From NCBI RefSeq assembly GCF_000621705.1, contig NZ_JHXO01000001.1:434001-498000 (forward strand): a DNA stretch of 64,000 nt, in the 5' to 3' direction. A program made the position numbers and the translations under genes. Under the pieces are notes generated by a model that was not told the DNA's origin, did no database searches, and saw only the letters and a program-made list of their open reading frames with translations. Below are positions 1 to 10,700 of this stretch, piece after piece; within the stretch, counting starts at the first letter, position 1; each line of letters begins with the position of its first letter. This stretch comes from Prolixibacter bellariivorans ATCC BAA-1284 (lineage in GTDB: Bacteria > Bacteroidota > Bacteroidia > Bacteroidales > Prolixibacteraceae).

Positions 1-3000
1 CGTCGTTACCAGGATGTTGGTTTGGATGGGTTGGATTCGAAGGATGAGGAGACATTCTACAAGACGTATCTCGACCAGTTAAAAGGATTGGTGAGTGACA
101 GTGTGTTTGCGAAGTATTATGCCGACCCGGCCAACGATAATTTCCACTATTTCCGCGGAAGCGACTATGACGACGAAAGTTTGGGCATTCTTCAACGATA
201 CAAGGATTATAACAACCCCGACGGAAACTCGCCCACTTCCGATATGTCGCCGGAGCCATATAGTACGGCTGCAACTTCAATTCCGGATGCAGAAGACATC
301 AACGATGATAACACGTTAAGTGAGAATGAATCTTATTTCCAGTATCACTTGAAGTTGGATCGGCAGGATCTGCAGGTAGGAAAAAACTTCATCGCCGACT
401 CAAAAACAGCACGGGTTGAGTTGAAGAATGGTAAAACTTCGGAAATTACCTGGTACCAGTTCAAGATTCCGGTGAAACAACCAACCTCGACGATTGGTAC
501 TATCTCCGATTTTCGCTCCATCCGGTTCATGCGAATGTTCCTGCGTGGGTGGCAGAAGCCAGTAGTGCTGAGGTTTGCCACACTCGATTTGGTGCGCTCC
601 GACTGGCGGATATACGAGAAAGATCTATCAGAGAACAACAGTGTTCCTTCTCCCGATACCAAATTTGAAATTTCGGCTGTTAATATCGAGGAGAATGCCA
701 ACCGGGAACCGGTGAACTATGTGCTTCCTCCGGGAATTAGCCGGGTGATTGACCCGGCCAACCCGCAAATCAGGCAGCTGAATGAGCAGTCGATGGTGCT
801 GCGAACGCTGGATTTGCCGACCGGAGATGCCCGGGCAGCATATAAAACTACCACAGTGGACATGCGGCGGTATAAAACGCTGAAAATGGAGGTGCATGCT
901 GAAGCAATCAAAGATCATGCGCTGAACGATGATGATCTGTCGCTCTTCATTCGCATCGGGTCGGATTACCGATACAACTACTACGAATACGAAATTCCTC
1001 TGAAACTGACGCCTCCGGGTTACTACAGTAATGATTCGCAAAACGACCGGTTCATTGTGTGGCCCGAAGCCAACCGAATGTATATCCCGCTCGATCTGTT
1101 GCCAAAATTAAAGCTCGAGCGGAATGCCAAAATGCGGCAAGCCGGTTCCCAGCTTTCGATGAATGATGTCTTTGAAAAGATTCAGAATGGTGTGAACAAC
1201 AACCAGAATATCATCAAGGTAAAAGGTAACCCGAACCTGGGAGAAGTGACTTCGGTGATGATTGGTATCAGGAACAAGGATGGCAGTCCGCATCCGGGAA
1301 GTAAGTCGGTGGAAGTATGGGTCAACGAGTTGCGTCTGACGGATTTTGATGAGAAGGGCGGTTGGGCAGCCCTGGGCCGCGTTTCGGGTAACCTGGCCGA
1401 TTTGGGAACCTATTCGTTTGCCGGAAGAACCAGTACGGCTGGCTTTGGAAGCATCGACTCGAAGATGCAGCAACGTAGCATGGAGGATAGTCATGAGTAT
1501 GATGTTTCCACAAATCTCCAACTGGGAAAATTCTTTGGTGAGAAATCGGGTGTTCAGATACCAATGTATCTCGGCTTTTCAAAGGCTGTACAAACACCTG
1601 AATATTCGCCGCTCGATCCGGATGTGAAGTTAAAAGACGCGCTGGACGCTGCCGCAAATAAATCGGAAAGGGATTCGATCAAACGGATTTCGCAGGATTA
1701 TACGACCCGTCGTAGTATCAACTTCACGAATGTGCACATCGATAAGCCCAACAAAAAAGGAAAACCCAAGGTCTATGATATTTCAAATTTCGCGGTAACC
1801 TATTCATTCAACCAGTATTATCACCGTGATATCAACACCACGAGGAATGAGACGCGTAATACTCGCATGCTGTTTTCGTACAACTACAACACACGTCCAA
1901 AGGCTGTGGAGCCCTTCAAAAATGTGAAACTATTTCGTTCGCCATGGTTCTCACTGATTCGTGATTTCAACTTTTATTATTCGCCCGAACAGATCTCTTT
2001 CCGTTCGGATATGAACAGGCGGTACAGCGAGCTACAGTACCGTAATATTACCAATCCCGATTTCATCATTCCTTCATCCTATGAAAAGGATTTCATTTGG
2101 GATCGTTATTACGATTTGCGTTACAGCCTTACCCGGAGCTTGAAGCTGGACGTTTCAGCTCAGAATACATCGAGAGTCGAGGAACCTTTGGGTGCCAGGT
2201 TAAATAAGAACCAGGATGAGTATGAGGCGCGGCGCGATACGATTATTCAGAGTATTCTCGACGGAGGTCGAAATACGCATTATCATCACACGGTGAATGC
2301 ATCCTATACGTTGCCGATCAATAAAATCCCGTTACTGAACTGGACTTCGGCTTCTGCTCGCTATCAGTCAACATTCGACTGGGATACCGGGCCGATTACC
2401 AGCAGCGATTACCAGCTGGGTAATATCATCCAGAATTCGCGCTCGATGCAGTTTAACGGACAAGCGAACCTGGTTAATCTCTATAACAAGGTTCCTTTCC
2501 TGCGAAAAGTGAATCAGAAATATTCCGGCCGACGAAGAACCGGTGGAAGAAGACCTTCGCCAATGCGGCCTACCGGCGGAAATGGCAAAGAGGTCCGTTT
2601 TGCAGATAAAGGTCTTAATCTGAAGGCTGGTAAAGCCCGCTCCATTTTCCATAAACTGGGAACAAAAGAGGTGAGGGTTACTGTTACTGATGCCACTGGA
2701 AAACCCATCAATGGAGATGTGAAAGTGGTGAATGAAAACCGGGTGACCTTTACAGCACCTAAAGATTATAGCAACGCCAATGTGTTGGTTATTGGTACTC
2801 AGAAACCTTCTGCAAATATCGCCTTGAAGGTGGCAGAATACACGTCGCGTTTTCTGATGATGGTTCGCGATCTGAATATTTCCTACACACAAACCGATGG
2901 TACCGTTCTTCCGGGGTATTTGCCGAATACCAGTTATTTTGGATTGAATAATTATACTCCCGATGGCAGCACGGGTAATTCGCTGGCTCCGGGTTGGCCA

Positions 3001-4260
3001 TTTGTATTGGGACAACAAGATCCGAATTTTGCCTGGAAAGCTATAGAGAATGGCTGGATGACCACGGACTCAGTTCAAAGCAGCCCGTACCAAATGACCC
3101 ATAACAATACGCTGAATTTAAGGGCAAAGCTCGAACCGATTCCGGGATTGAAAATTGATTTGACGGCTAACCGGAGTTACTCCGAAAATTCATCGGAGTT
3201 CTATTTGTATGACGATCAGGATGGCTGGGGAGCGTTCAATAAAAACTACTACGGAAACTTTACCATGTCGGTAATCACGCTTGGTTCAGCGTTCGATAAG
3301 TTGGGAACCAGTGGTGTGCAGCAATCTTCCGCATGGGACAAATTCCGTGAATATCGGCATACGATTGCCAATCGGTTAGTCGCACAACGTGTTCCCAATT
3401 CAAATCAGGGATACGATCCAACGAAAATCGATCCGGAAACGGGTTTCCCCGATGGTTACGGACCAACTGCACCTCAGGTGTTGATACCGTCATTCTTTGC
3501 AGCTTATACGGGAACCGATCCGAATAAGGTGGCTCTCGATCCGTTCCCTTCGGCTAAACACATGATGCCGAACTGGCGGGTGCAGTATAATGGTGCCGCT
3601 AACAGTATTCCCGGTCTGAGGAACTTGATGAAAACATTGAGCATTTCACATGCGTACCGCTCTTCTTATAATGTGGGTTCGTTTATCAGTAACCTGAATT
3701 ATGACCAGATTGGCGATGGTTTTAGCTATGTACGTGACTTTCAGAATAACTTCCTACCCCAAAATGATATTAATGCCATTAGTATTAATGAGTCATTCAG
3801 TCCGCTGTTTAACCTGGATGTAACCTGGCTGAATAACCTGACCACTCGTTTTGAGTACCGGAAATCGCGGAATTTAACGTTGAGTTTGACGAACAACCAG
3901 CTGACGGAGGTTTACAACAACGAAATGAGTGTTGGGCTTGGGTACCGGTTTGAAGATTTGAAGTTGTTCATTAAAACCAAGAATTCGCAAAAAACATTGA
4001 ATAATGATTTGCAAATCAGGGCTGACTTTGGTTTGCGGAAGAATAAAACGGTCTTGCGGAAACTGGTGGAAGCAGATAATCAGCTCACCGCGGGCCAGCA
4101 GGCGATGACCATCAAATTATCGGCTGATTACAACTTGAGTGAGGCCTTTATTGTCCGGTTGTACTACGATCGCATCGTCAACAATCCGTTCATTTCGCTC
4201 TCTTATCCTACCGCCAATTCCAATATCGGTGTAAGCTTCCGGTTTACTTTGTCACAGTAG
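1..4260 (+). CDS. sprA: SprA, T9SS outer-membrane translocon (C-terminal part, 5' end outside window)
   Basis: The reading frame is open from base 1 and the gene starts upstream of the window; the TTG at 22 is only an internal codon. About 1419 residues remain of a family that is usually around 2400 residues. SprA forms the giant outer-membrane beta-barrel channel through which type IX secretion cargo leaves the cell and is also needed for gliding in motile species. The visible part is rich in alternating aromatic strands and ends in a barrel-like run (IGVSFRFTLSQ). Its presence fits the three proteins in this window that carry T9SS C-terminal sorting domains. It is followed by a perfect palindrome and a convergent flippase gene. 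Confidence 0.93.
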   Translation, partial: RRYQDVGLDGLDSKDEETFYKTYLDQLKGLVSDSVFAKYYADPANDNFHYFRGSDYDDESLGILQRYKDYNNPDGNSPTSDMSPEPYSTAATSIPDAEDINDDNTLSENESYFQYHLKLDRQDLQVGKNFIADSKTARVELKNGKTSEITWYQFKIPVKQPTSTIGTISDFRSIRFMRMFLRGWQKPVVLRFATLDLVRSDWRIYEKDLSENNSVPSPDTKFEISAVNIEENANREPVNYVLPPGISRVIDPANPQIRQLNEQSMVLRTLDLPTGDARAAYKTTTVDMRRYKTLKMEVHAEAIKDHALNDDDLSLFIRIGSDYRYNYYEYEIPLKLTPPGYYSNDSQNDRFIVWPEANRMYIPLDLLPKLKLERNAKMRQAGSQLSMNDVFEKIQNGVNNNQNIIKVKGNPNLGEVTSVMIGIRNKDGSPHPGSKSVEVWVNELRLTDFDEKGGWAALGRVSGNLADLGTYSFAGRTSTAGFGSIDSKMQQRSMEDSHEYDVSTNLQLGKFFGEKSGVQIPMYLGFSKAVQTPEYSPLDPDVKLKDALDAAANKSERDSIKRISQDYTTRRSINFTNVHIDKPNKKGKPKVYDISNFAVTYSFNQYYHRDINTTRNETRNTRMLFSYNYNTRPKAVEPFKNVKLFRSPWFSLIRDFNFYYSPEQISFRSDMNRRYSELQYRNITNPDFIIPSSYEKDFIWDRYYDLRYSLTRSLKLDVSAQNTSRVEEPLGARLNKNQDEYEARRDTIIQSILDGGRNTHYHHTVNASYTLPINKIPLLNWTSASARYQSTFDWDTGPITSSDYQLGNIIQNSRSMQFNGQANLVNLYNKVPFLRKVNQKYSGRRRTGGRRPSPMRPTGGNGKEVRFADKGLNLKAGKARSIFHKLGTKEVRVTVTDATGKPINGDVKVVNENRVTFTAPKDYSNANVLVIGTQKPSANIALKVAEYTSRFLMMVRDLNISYTQTDGTVLPGYLPNTSYFGLNNYTPDGSTGNSLAPGWPFVLGQQDPNFAWKAIENGWMTTDSVQSSPYQMTHNNTLNLRAKLEPIPGLKIDLTANRSYSENSSEFYLYDDQDGWGAFNKNYYGNFTMSVITLGSAFDKLGTSGVQQSSAWDKFREYRHTIANRLVAQRVPNSNQGYDPTKIDPETGFPDGYGPTAPQVLIPSFFAAYTGTDPNKVALDPFPSAKHMMPNWRVQYNGAANSIPGLRNLMKTLSISHAYRSSYNVGSFISNLNYDQIGDGFSYVRDFQNNFLPQNDINAISINESFSPLFNLDVTWLNNLTTRFEYRKSRNLTLSLTNNQLTEVYNNEMSVGLGYRFEDLKLFIKTKNSQKTLNNDLQIRADFGLRKNKTVLRKLVEADNQLTAGQQAMTIKLSADYNLSEAFIVRLYYDRIVNNPFISLSYPTANSNIGVSFRFTLSQ

Positions 4261-4262
4261 GT

Positions 4263-4280
4263 TTTCCGGTTAACCGGAAA
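4263..4280. terminator. 18-bp perfect palindrome between convergent genes
   Basis: TTTCCGGTTAACCGGAAA is a perfect palindrome lying between the stop of sprA (4260) and the stop of the flippase gene (4284, minus strand). AT-rich sequence lies on both sides, so it may work as a bidirectional terminator for the converging transcripts, but neither side has a long U-tract. Confidence 0.45.
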
Positions 4281-4283
4281 TAT

Positions 4284-5726
4284 TTATTGCTCTGTTAATA
4301 TGGTTCGCAGCGTTTTTACACTGATGAGTCCGGTTCCAAAAGCCAGTAGTATGCCACCTGTTAGCATGGTCAAATAACCCTGTAACCAGTTTTGCCATCC
4401 CGAGCAGAAAACGCCCAATGTAAATATGGCTATTGTGTAAAATAGTATCCTGAGAATAAGTTTGAAATCCGGTGTAAACCGGAAGAGATAATACACTAAA
4501 ATAACCTGCGACAAAGCCATCACTGATTGCGTAATCAATGCGGCCCATGCTGCGCCGGCGGCCATCATTTTCGGTATCAGGAACAAGTTGAGGCTGAGAT
4601 TCAGCATCACGCCTCCCGCGGCCAGAATGTTGAGTTGTGTCAACGTCCCTTTTGCTGTTAACAAAGTTCCGAAAATATAGGTAGTGGCTATCGAAATAAA
4701 GGTAAACATCAACAAGCCAAGGATGAGCGGAGATTGTGACGTGTGGTGGTGATATAACACCTCCATGATTTCGCGGCGGAAGAACCACGAAGAGAAAGCA
4801 AGTAATAAGGCCGGTGCAATGATCAGGAGAAATGAAAAACGCAACATCGGGCGAATGTCCTCTCGTTTTTTTAACATCCTGGAAAAGATAGGTAGCAACA
4901 GTCCGGCGAAAAGCACTCCAAAATTCGAAACTGCTTCCAACAGGCGGTATGCCTGCGCATAAATTCCGGCTTCTGTTTTTCCTTCTGATACTGGAAGCAA
5001 CCGTTCAATGAGAACCGAATCTAATCGTGTATATAACGACATCAATAGAATCAGCAGTGCATATGGATAGGATTTCCGGAGAAAGATGATGAAAAAGGAA
5101 CGATTGAAACTAAGTTTGATATGCCCGGAATAGTGTTTCACAACACCGAAAATGATGATAGAAGCCAGCAGATAGGAAAAAGTCTGAATGTAAACAAACC
5201 ACTCAATTTGCATGGTATGGCCGGTTACATTGGTAAATAGAATAATGCTGCAAAATAAAATCATTAATGTACGATCGAGTATCGATAAGAGGCTATCCGT
5301 CCGGAACAGATGGAGTGCCGTTAAATTGGAACGGAAGTAGAGACTGAAGGATATGAAGATCTGATTCAGAATCAGGAATAGCAACAATGAAATTTGTTTG
5401 GCTGAATAGCCGATGATGAGGGCTACTATCATAGAAATAATGGCATAGACAGTAGCCAGTATAATTTTCAGGCCCGAAACATTGGCCAGGTGTTTATTCA
5501 GAAGCTGCGTGTGGCGGGCAATGTTCCGGTTATTGTAATTGGTAATTCCCAGGTCGGGAATCATGTTAAGTAACAAAGTGAAATTGAGCAGAGAAAAATA
5601 GAATCCGTATGATTCGGCTCCAACCATGTTTTGTACCGTACGGTCTATCCCGAATATCCAGAATGGCTTAATCAGTAGATTCAGGACGATCAGCAGAATC
5701 AGGTTGGTGACGAATTTCTTTTGCAA
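4284..5726 (-). CDS. Polysaccharide/oligosaccharide flippase (Wzx/MATE-like)
   Basis: A 480-residue, almost wholly hydrophobic protein with about 12-14 predicted membrane segments, typical of the polysaccharide transporter (Wzx, MOP superfamily) that flips lipid-linked glycans across the inner membrane. The N-terminal pattern LLIKPFWIFGIDRTVQN followed by GAESYGFYFSLLNFT is typical of Bacteroidota members. The start is a TTG codon at 5726; an in-frame TGA lies just upstream and the next ATG would remove the first helix, so TTG is the best start. It is divergent from a GT4 glycosyltransferase, suggesting a role in surface glycan assembly. The substrate cannot be told from sequence. Confidence 0.85.
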   Translation of the reverse strand: MQKKFVTNLILLIVLNLLIKPFWIFGIDRTVQNMVGAESYGFYFSLLNFTLLLNMIPDLGITNYNNRNIARHTQLLNKHLANVSGLKIILATVYAIISMIVALIIGYSAKQISLLLFLILNQIFISFSLYFRSNLTALHLFRTDSLLSILDRTLMILFCSIILFTNVTGHTMQIEWFVYIQTFSYLLASIIIFGVVKHYSGHIKLSFNRSFFIIFLRKSYPYALLILLMSLYTRLDSVLIERLLPVSEGKTEAGIYAQAYRLLEAVSNFGVLFAGLLLPIFSRMLKKREDIRPMLRFSFLLIIAPALLLAFSSWFFRREIMEVLYHHHTSQSPLILGLLMFTFISIATTYIFGTLLTAKGTLTQLNILAAGGVMLNLSLNLFLIPKMMAAGAAWAALITQSVMALSQVILVYYLFRFTPDFKLILRILFYTIAIFTLGVFCSGWQNWLQGYLTMLTGGILLAFGTGLISVKTLRTILTEQ

Positions 5727-5790
5727 GGTTAATGGTTTTGCTTTAATTCAAAATTAATAAATTTTCTGTGCGAGGTTAGCTTAGGATAAA

Positions 5791-5798
5791 TACCTTTG
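5791..5798 (+). promoter_or_regulatory. Bacteroidota -7 element upstream of the GT4 gene
   Basis: TACCTTTG matches the Bacteroidota housekeeping -7 consensus TAnnTTTG. It lies 28 nt before the start codon at 5827, giving a short leader. The -33 element is weak (TGTG around 5767). Confidence 0.55.
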
Positions 5799-5826
5799 CT
5801 GTTTAAGCAATTCTATTTAACGGAAT

Positions 5827-6960
5827 ATGAATATTGTTGTGAATACAAGGTTGTTGCTTCCCGGAAAACTGGAAGGAATCGGTCGGTTTACGCATGAAAC
5901 CCTGCGTAGAATCACGGCTAGCCATCCGGAACACCGGTTTTTCTTCCTTTTCGATCGACCTTATTCACACGAGTTTATTTATAGTTCGAATGTTACGCCG
6001 GTCGTTTTTGGCCCTCAGGCACGTCATCCGTTGCTTTGGTATTTGTGGTTCGAAAGAGTTGTTCCGCGCGTGCTGAAGGGGTTGAATGCTCATTTGTTTT
6101 TATCGACTGACGGATTTGCTTCGCTGCGAGCAAAAGTCCCGCAAACATTGGTGATACACGATTTGAGTTTTGAGCACCGCCCTCAGGATTTGCAGTTGTC
6201 TCATCGCTGGTTTCAGCAATATTTTGTTCCGCGTTATGCAAGAAAAGCCGAACGACTGGTCACTGTATCCTCATTTTCCCGGGACGATCTGGTTCGAAAA
6301 TACCATATGCGGGAGGGGAAAATTGATATCGTTCCCAACGGCGTTAGCGAGATGTTTCAACCGTTATCTGGACCGGCTATCCGGAACGTTAGAGAAAAAT
6401 ATACGGGGGGTCGCCCCTATTTCCTTTTTGTTGGTGCCCTCCAGCCACGCAAAAATGTTGTAGGTCTTTTGCTCGCCTACGAACAATTTTGCCGGCAAAC
6501 CGATGAAGAGGTCGATCTGCTAATTGTTGGCGGAGCGATGCATAAAACCCGTGAAATTGTTAAAACGCATCGCTCAATGAAATGTGGAAATAGGGTTCAT
6601 TTTACAGGGCGTGTACCCGATGTGGAATTGGTACAATTGATGGGAGCTGCATTGGCTTTGACATTTGTTCCTTTTTTCGAGGGCTTTGGCATTCCGGTTA
6701 TCGAAGCGATGGCTGCCGGCATTCCGGTTATTTGTTCCAATTCATCGTCATTGCCCGAAGTGGGCGGAGAATCGGTTTGTTATGCAACTCCGGAATCTGT
6801 TGATGACATTGCTGAAGCGATGATGAAGGTTTATACGGATCAGGATTATGCCGGAGACTTGATAATGAGTGGAAAAGAGCGATCGGAAAGTTATACCTGG
6901 GAACACTCGGCTAAATTATTATGGGAATCCATGATGAAAACGGTAGAAACTCCTTCCTGA
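5827..6960 (+). CDS. Glycosyltransferase family 4 (GT-B fold)
   Basis: A 377-residue GT-B glycosyltransferase that moves a sugar from an activated donor to a glycan acceptor on the cytoplasmic face of the membrane. Seen: an N-terminal acceptor domain with HETLRRI and VIHDLSFEHRP; the link LFVGALQPRKNV; and the C-terminal donor motif PFFEGFGIPVIEAMAAG, with the family E-x7-E pair near residues 285 and 293. It is divergent from the flippase and probably belongs to the same polysaccharide pathway. Donor and acceptor are unknown. Confidence 0.88.
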   Translation: MNIVVNTRLLLPGKLEGIGRFTHETLRRITASHPEHRFFFLFDRPYSHEFIYSSNVTPVVFGPQARHPLLWYLWFERVVPRVLKGLNAHLFLSTDGFASLRAKVPQTLVIHDLSFEHRPQDLQLSHRWFQQYFVPRYARKAERLVTVSSFSRDDLVRKYHMREGKIDIVPNGVSEMFQPLSGPAIRNVREKYTGGRPYFLFVGALQPRKNVVGLLLAYEQFCRQTDEEVDLLIVGGAMHKTREIVKTHRSMKCGNRVHFTGRVPDVELVQLMGAALALTFVPFFEGFGIPVIEAMAAGIPVICSNSSSLPEVGGESVCYATPESVDDIAEAMMKVYTDQDYAGDLIMSGKERSESYTWEHSAKLLWESMMKTVETPS

Positions 6961-6985
6961 AAAGGGAATTCATTATTTTTGAAAC

Positions 6986-7585
6986 ATGCTTGCATCGTTT
7001 TTACATGAGGGATTGGTTGAAGCTGGTTGTGATGAAGCCGGACGGGGTTGCTTGGCCGGACCAGTGTTTGCTGCAGCTGTTATCCTGCCTGCCGACTTCC
7101 GGAATGAGTTGCTGAATGATTCGAAGCAGCTAACAGAAAAAAACCGGTACCTACTAAGGGAAGTTATTCAAAAGGAAGCCATTTCCTGGGCCGTCGGTTC
7201 CTACGATAATACGGAAATTGACGAGGTCAATATTCTCAATGCCTCTATCTTTTCAATGCACAGGGCGTTGGCTCAGTTGAAAGTCAAACCGGATCATATT
7301 TTGGTCGATGGTAACCGCTTCAAGCCTTACCAGGATATTCCCCATACCTGTGTGGTAAAAGGCGATGGAAAGTATTTGTCAATTGCCGCTGCTTCCATTT
7401 TGGCGAAAACCTACCGGGATGATTTTATGCTTGCACTTCATCAGGAATACCCTTTTTATGCATGGAAACAGAATAAGGGCTATCCGACGAAAGCTCACCG
7501 CGAAGCGATCAAACAATACGGTATCACTCCATATCATCGCAAATCATTCCGGTTAACCGATGACCAGCTTTCTCTTAAATTTTGA
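6986..7585 (+). CDS. rnhB: Ribonuclease HII
   Basis: A 199-residue RNase HII, which removes single ribonucleotides and RNA primers from RNA-DNA hybrids. The active site is visible: AGCDEAGRG carries D16-E17, followed by VDGNRFKP and the helix [17 protein letters not shown]. The ATG at 6986 gives the usual short N-terminus. It starts 25 nt after the GT4 stop codon; TATTTTTG at 6974-6981 resembles a -7 element but lies only 5 nt from the start, so co-transcription with the GT gene is as likely. Confidence 0.95.
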   Translation: MLASFLHEGLVEAGCDEAGRGCLAGPVFAAAVILPADFRNELLNDSKQLTEKNRYLLREVIQKEAISWAVGSYDNTEIDEVNILNASIFSMHRALAQLKVKPDHILVDGNRFKPYQDIPHTCVVKGDGKYLSIAAASILAKTYRDDFMLALHQEYPFYAWKQNKGYPTKAHREAIKQYGITPYHRKSFRLTDDQLSLKF

Positions 7586-7596
7586 AAGGATATTAA

Positions 7597-7667
7597 GTTA
7601 GTCTGCTCGAACTAACATAGGGAGCATACTAAATGCACTTCGCATCATGTGCGTGGCATTTTGTTTT
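7597..7667 (+). terminator. Possible terminator region after rnhB (two hairpins)
   Basis: A small hairpin GTTAGT/ACTAAC (7597-7616) is followed by an imperfect stem AAATGC...CGCA...TGCG...GCATTT (7631-7661) and the T-rich stretch TTTTGTTTT. The second stem plus the T-run looks like an intrinsic terminator of moderate strength. Confidence 0.45.
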
Positions 7668-7701
7668 GCAATGGTAGACCAAACCGCAAGCGGGGCGGAT
7701 A

Positions 7702-7732
7702 TTGTTCTGGTTTTCATTTTTCACTATCTTGA
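7702..7732 (+). promoter_or_regulatory. Promoter candidate for the CPBP-type gene
   Basis: TTG at 7702-7704 and TATCTTGA at 7725-7732, with 20 nt between them, fit the spacing of Bacteroidota -33/-7 elements, although the last two bases differ from TAnnTTTG. The start codon follows at 7770. Confidence 0.4.
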
Positions 7733-7769
7733 AGCAATAAGCTTTTCCCTAACTTAATTTCCTTTCCGT

Positions 7770-10700
7770 ATGGATCAATTTTCGCTTTTTCGCAAGCCGA
7801 TTACCTGGGTGATACTTGTGCTTCTTTCACTGGGTAGTGGAATCTTTGTTTACCGGAATTTTGAGAAAGCCAATCCGCTCGTACATGTCGATATTACCAT
7901 GTCGCGCGATTCTGCACTGGCGATGGCTTCCAGGATGTCGCAGAAATTACGAATTGGTCCCGAGCGCTTTCGGCAGGCAGCCAGTTTTACCAACGATTAC
8001 CGATTCCAGAACTACATAGAGCTGGAAGGCGGCGGTCTCGATACTTTTTCGGTGGTGATGCAGCGGGGAGATTACCATCCGTATCGGTGGGTAGTTCGGC
8101 AATTTCACGAATATAACCCACGGGAAGTAATGTTTCGGTTTACACCGGAAGGAAAACCATACGGATTTAAGGAAACACTTCCGGAGGATTTTAAAGGGGC
8201 AGCTTTGGATTCAGCCCGTGCCCGGTATGTTGCGGAAGAATCAGCAGAAAAGGACTGGTACGCGAATCTGGCTGATTATCATTTGGTGGAGCACTCCATT
8301 GAGGTTCTTCCCAGTGAACGAATCGATCACACCTTCGTATACGAGAATGATAAAAAGAGTATTGCCGACGGGAAATATCGGCTGAGGTTGGTCGTGAGCG
8401 GTGACCGGTTAACGGAATTGACTTGGTTTGTGAAAATTCCGGAAGCCTTCGACCGGAAATACGAGGAGATGCGCTCATCGAACACCACGCTATCTTCCAT
8501 TGCCACGTTACTGATGGCACTGCTTTATGGTCTGGGTGGTATCGTAATTGGTTTGTTCTTCCTCATGAAAAGGAGCTACGTTTTATGGCGGAAAGCATTT
8601 ATTTGGGGATTTTCCATTTGTTTCTTTTCGGTATTCCTGGTAGAGGCTAATCAGTTTCCGTTATCCTGGCTATACTACGAAACGTCGACCTCGGCTTCCA
8701 ATTTTATTGCCAGGACGCTTCTTTATGGATTCTTGAGCGCCATCGGAATGGGAGCTTTGGTCAGTTTGTCAATTACCGCCGGCGAAGGTATGGGACGTAT
8801 CGCCTTTCCGCGCCACGCTCAATTTTGGCATGTTTGGTCAAAGCGAGCGGGTAGTTCCAAACTGATTCTCGGACAAACATTGGGCGCATACCTTTTTATG
8901 GTAATTGTGCTGGCATTTGATGTTGCATTCTATATGTTTACTACCCGGAATTTAGGATGGTGGAGCCCGGCGGGAACACTTTCTGATCCGGATATTCTGG
9001 CTACTCCATTTCCCTGGCTAAGCCCGTTTTCAATATCGTTGCAGGCTGGTTTCTGGGAGGAAGCGATGTTTCGTGCCATTCCACTGGCAGGTATCGTTTT
9101 GCTTACGCGAAACTGGAAAAGCCATCGCTTCTGGGTGATTTTGGTGCTTATTTTGCAAACGGTAGTATTTGGATTGGGACATGCCAATTATCCCAATCAG
9201 CCATCGTATGCACGTGTTGTTGAAATGCTGGTACCGTTTGTGATCTTCGGGATTATATACCTGCAGTTTGGATTACTCCCGGTAATCATCACACATTATA
9301 CGGTGGATGTTTTCTGGATCTCTCTGCCTCTCTGGGTTGCGAGTTCTCCAGGAATTTGGATCGACCGACTCATCATTGTTTTATTGTTTCTGACTCCTCT
9401 GTTCATCGTCTTGTTCTTCAGGGTACGAAATAAAAAATGGACCGAGTTGCCGGATACTTATCGAAATTGGGCGTGGCGGCCTCCGGAAGCGAGCGAAGAA
9501 GAACCGATTCACAGGTCAATGTCACCTTTTGCTGTTGAAACAGGCTCAGTGAAGAAACCGGTGTTTAGGTGGATTCTTCCGGTGGCTGTGTTTGGCGTTC
9601 TTTTATGGGCATTCTTCTCAAGGTTCAACCATGATGATGAGTCGATGACCATCAAGCGAAAAGCTGCTCTCAGTATTGCACAAAAAGAGATGGCGCAGCG
9701 AATCCCAATTGACTCGGCCAAATGGACAGTCGCTACAACTGTTCGGTCAGGAGGAACCGATCACCGGTTTGTCTGGCAGGAAGGAGGTCCTGATATTTAT
9801 AAACAACTTCTGGGGTCCTTCCTGGAGCCTGCTCATTTTATGGTGAGATATATGAAAACAGAAGGTTCGGTGGAGGAACGGACGGAGGAGTTTCGGATTG
9901 GAATTTCAGGTAATGGAGAGCTTGAGTCTTATCGTCACGTATTTCCGGAAAAATGGCCCGGAGCTAATCTATCCAGAGGAGAAGCGACAGAGTTGGTCGA
10001 TTCGTTGTTGCACGTAGAGTTTCAAACGCGGATTTTTCGGTTAAAGGAGGTATCGGTGACTCCGGAAAAACTGGATAAACGGACAGACTGGAAATTTACC
10101 TATGCCGATACAGCAAACTATCCTTTGCGAACAGGTGAAGCGCGTTTTCAAATTCAGCTTGCCGGCAACAAAGTTGCTTATTTTGGTCGTTCTATTCACG
10201 TGCCCGAGGAATGGCAGCGCGATCTCCGTGATCACGAGAGTAAATTGTCGGTTTGGCGTACCATCAGCTGGTTGATTTTGGTTGCTGTGATAATTGCGGG
10301 AATTGTTATTGGAATCGTTCGCTGGACAAAAGGCTATTTCTCGATCAGGCTATTCGGTATCGTGACCGTTTTCCTGACTGTTGTGAAGCTGTTGGCGGTG
10401 GCAAACGGATGGAGTCGGAGCCTTTATGCTTATCCCACCGGACAGGATTTTGGGAACTACATTACGGTCGCACTTATTTTTCAGTTGCTTGGACCTCTTT
10501 TCCTTGCTTTGGGTATGGGTGTTGTTGCGGGGATGTTGCCATATACAATTGTAGCTTCCGAACGTATTGATGTTTCATCGCGAAGGCAGTTTGGATTAGG
10601 ACTATTGTTGGCAGGCATTATTGCTCTTCTACGTTACTTCAGACCTGAGCTTGCACCCTATATTCCATGGTTTGGTGCCGCAAACGATTATATTCCTTGG

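Noticed and set aside
2368-3018. 216-codon minus-strand frame inside sprA
   Set aside because: Shadow of the sprA coding strand; no start context and no recognisable domain.
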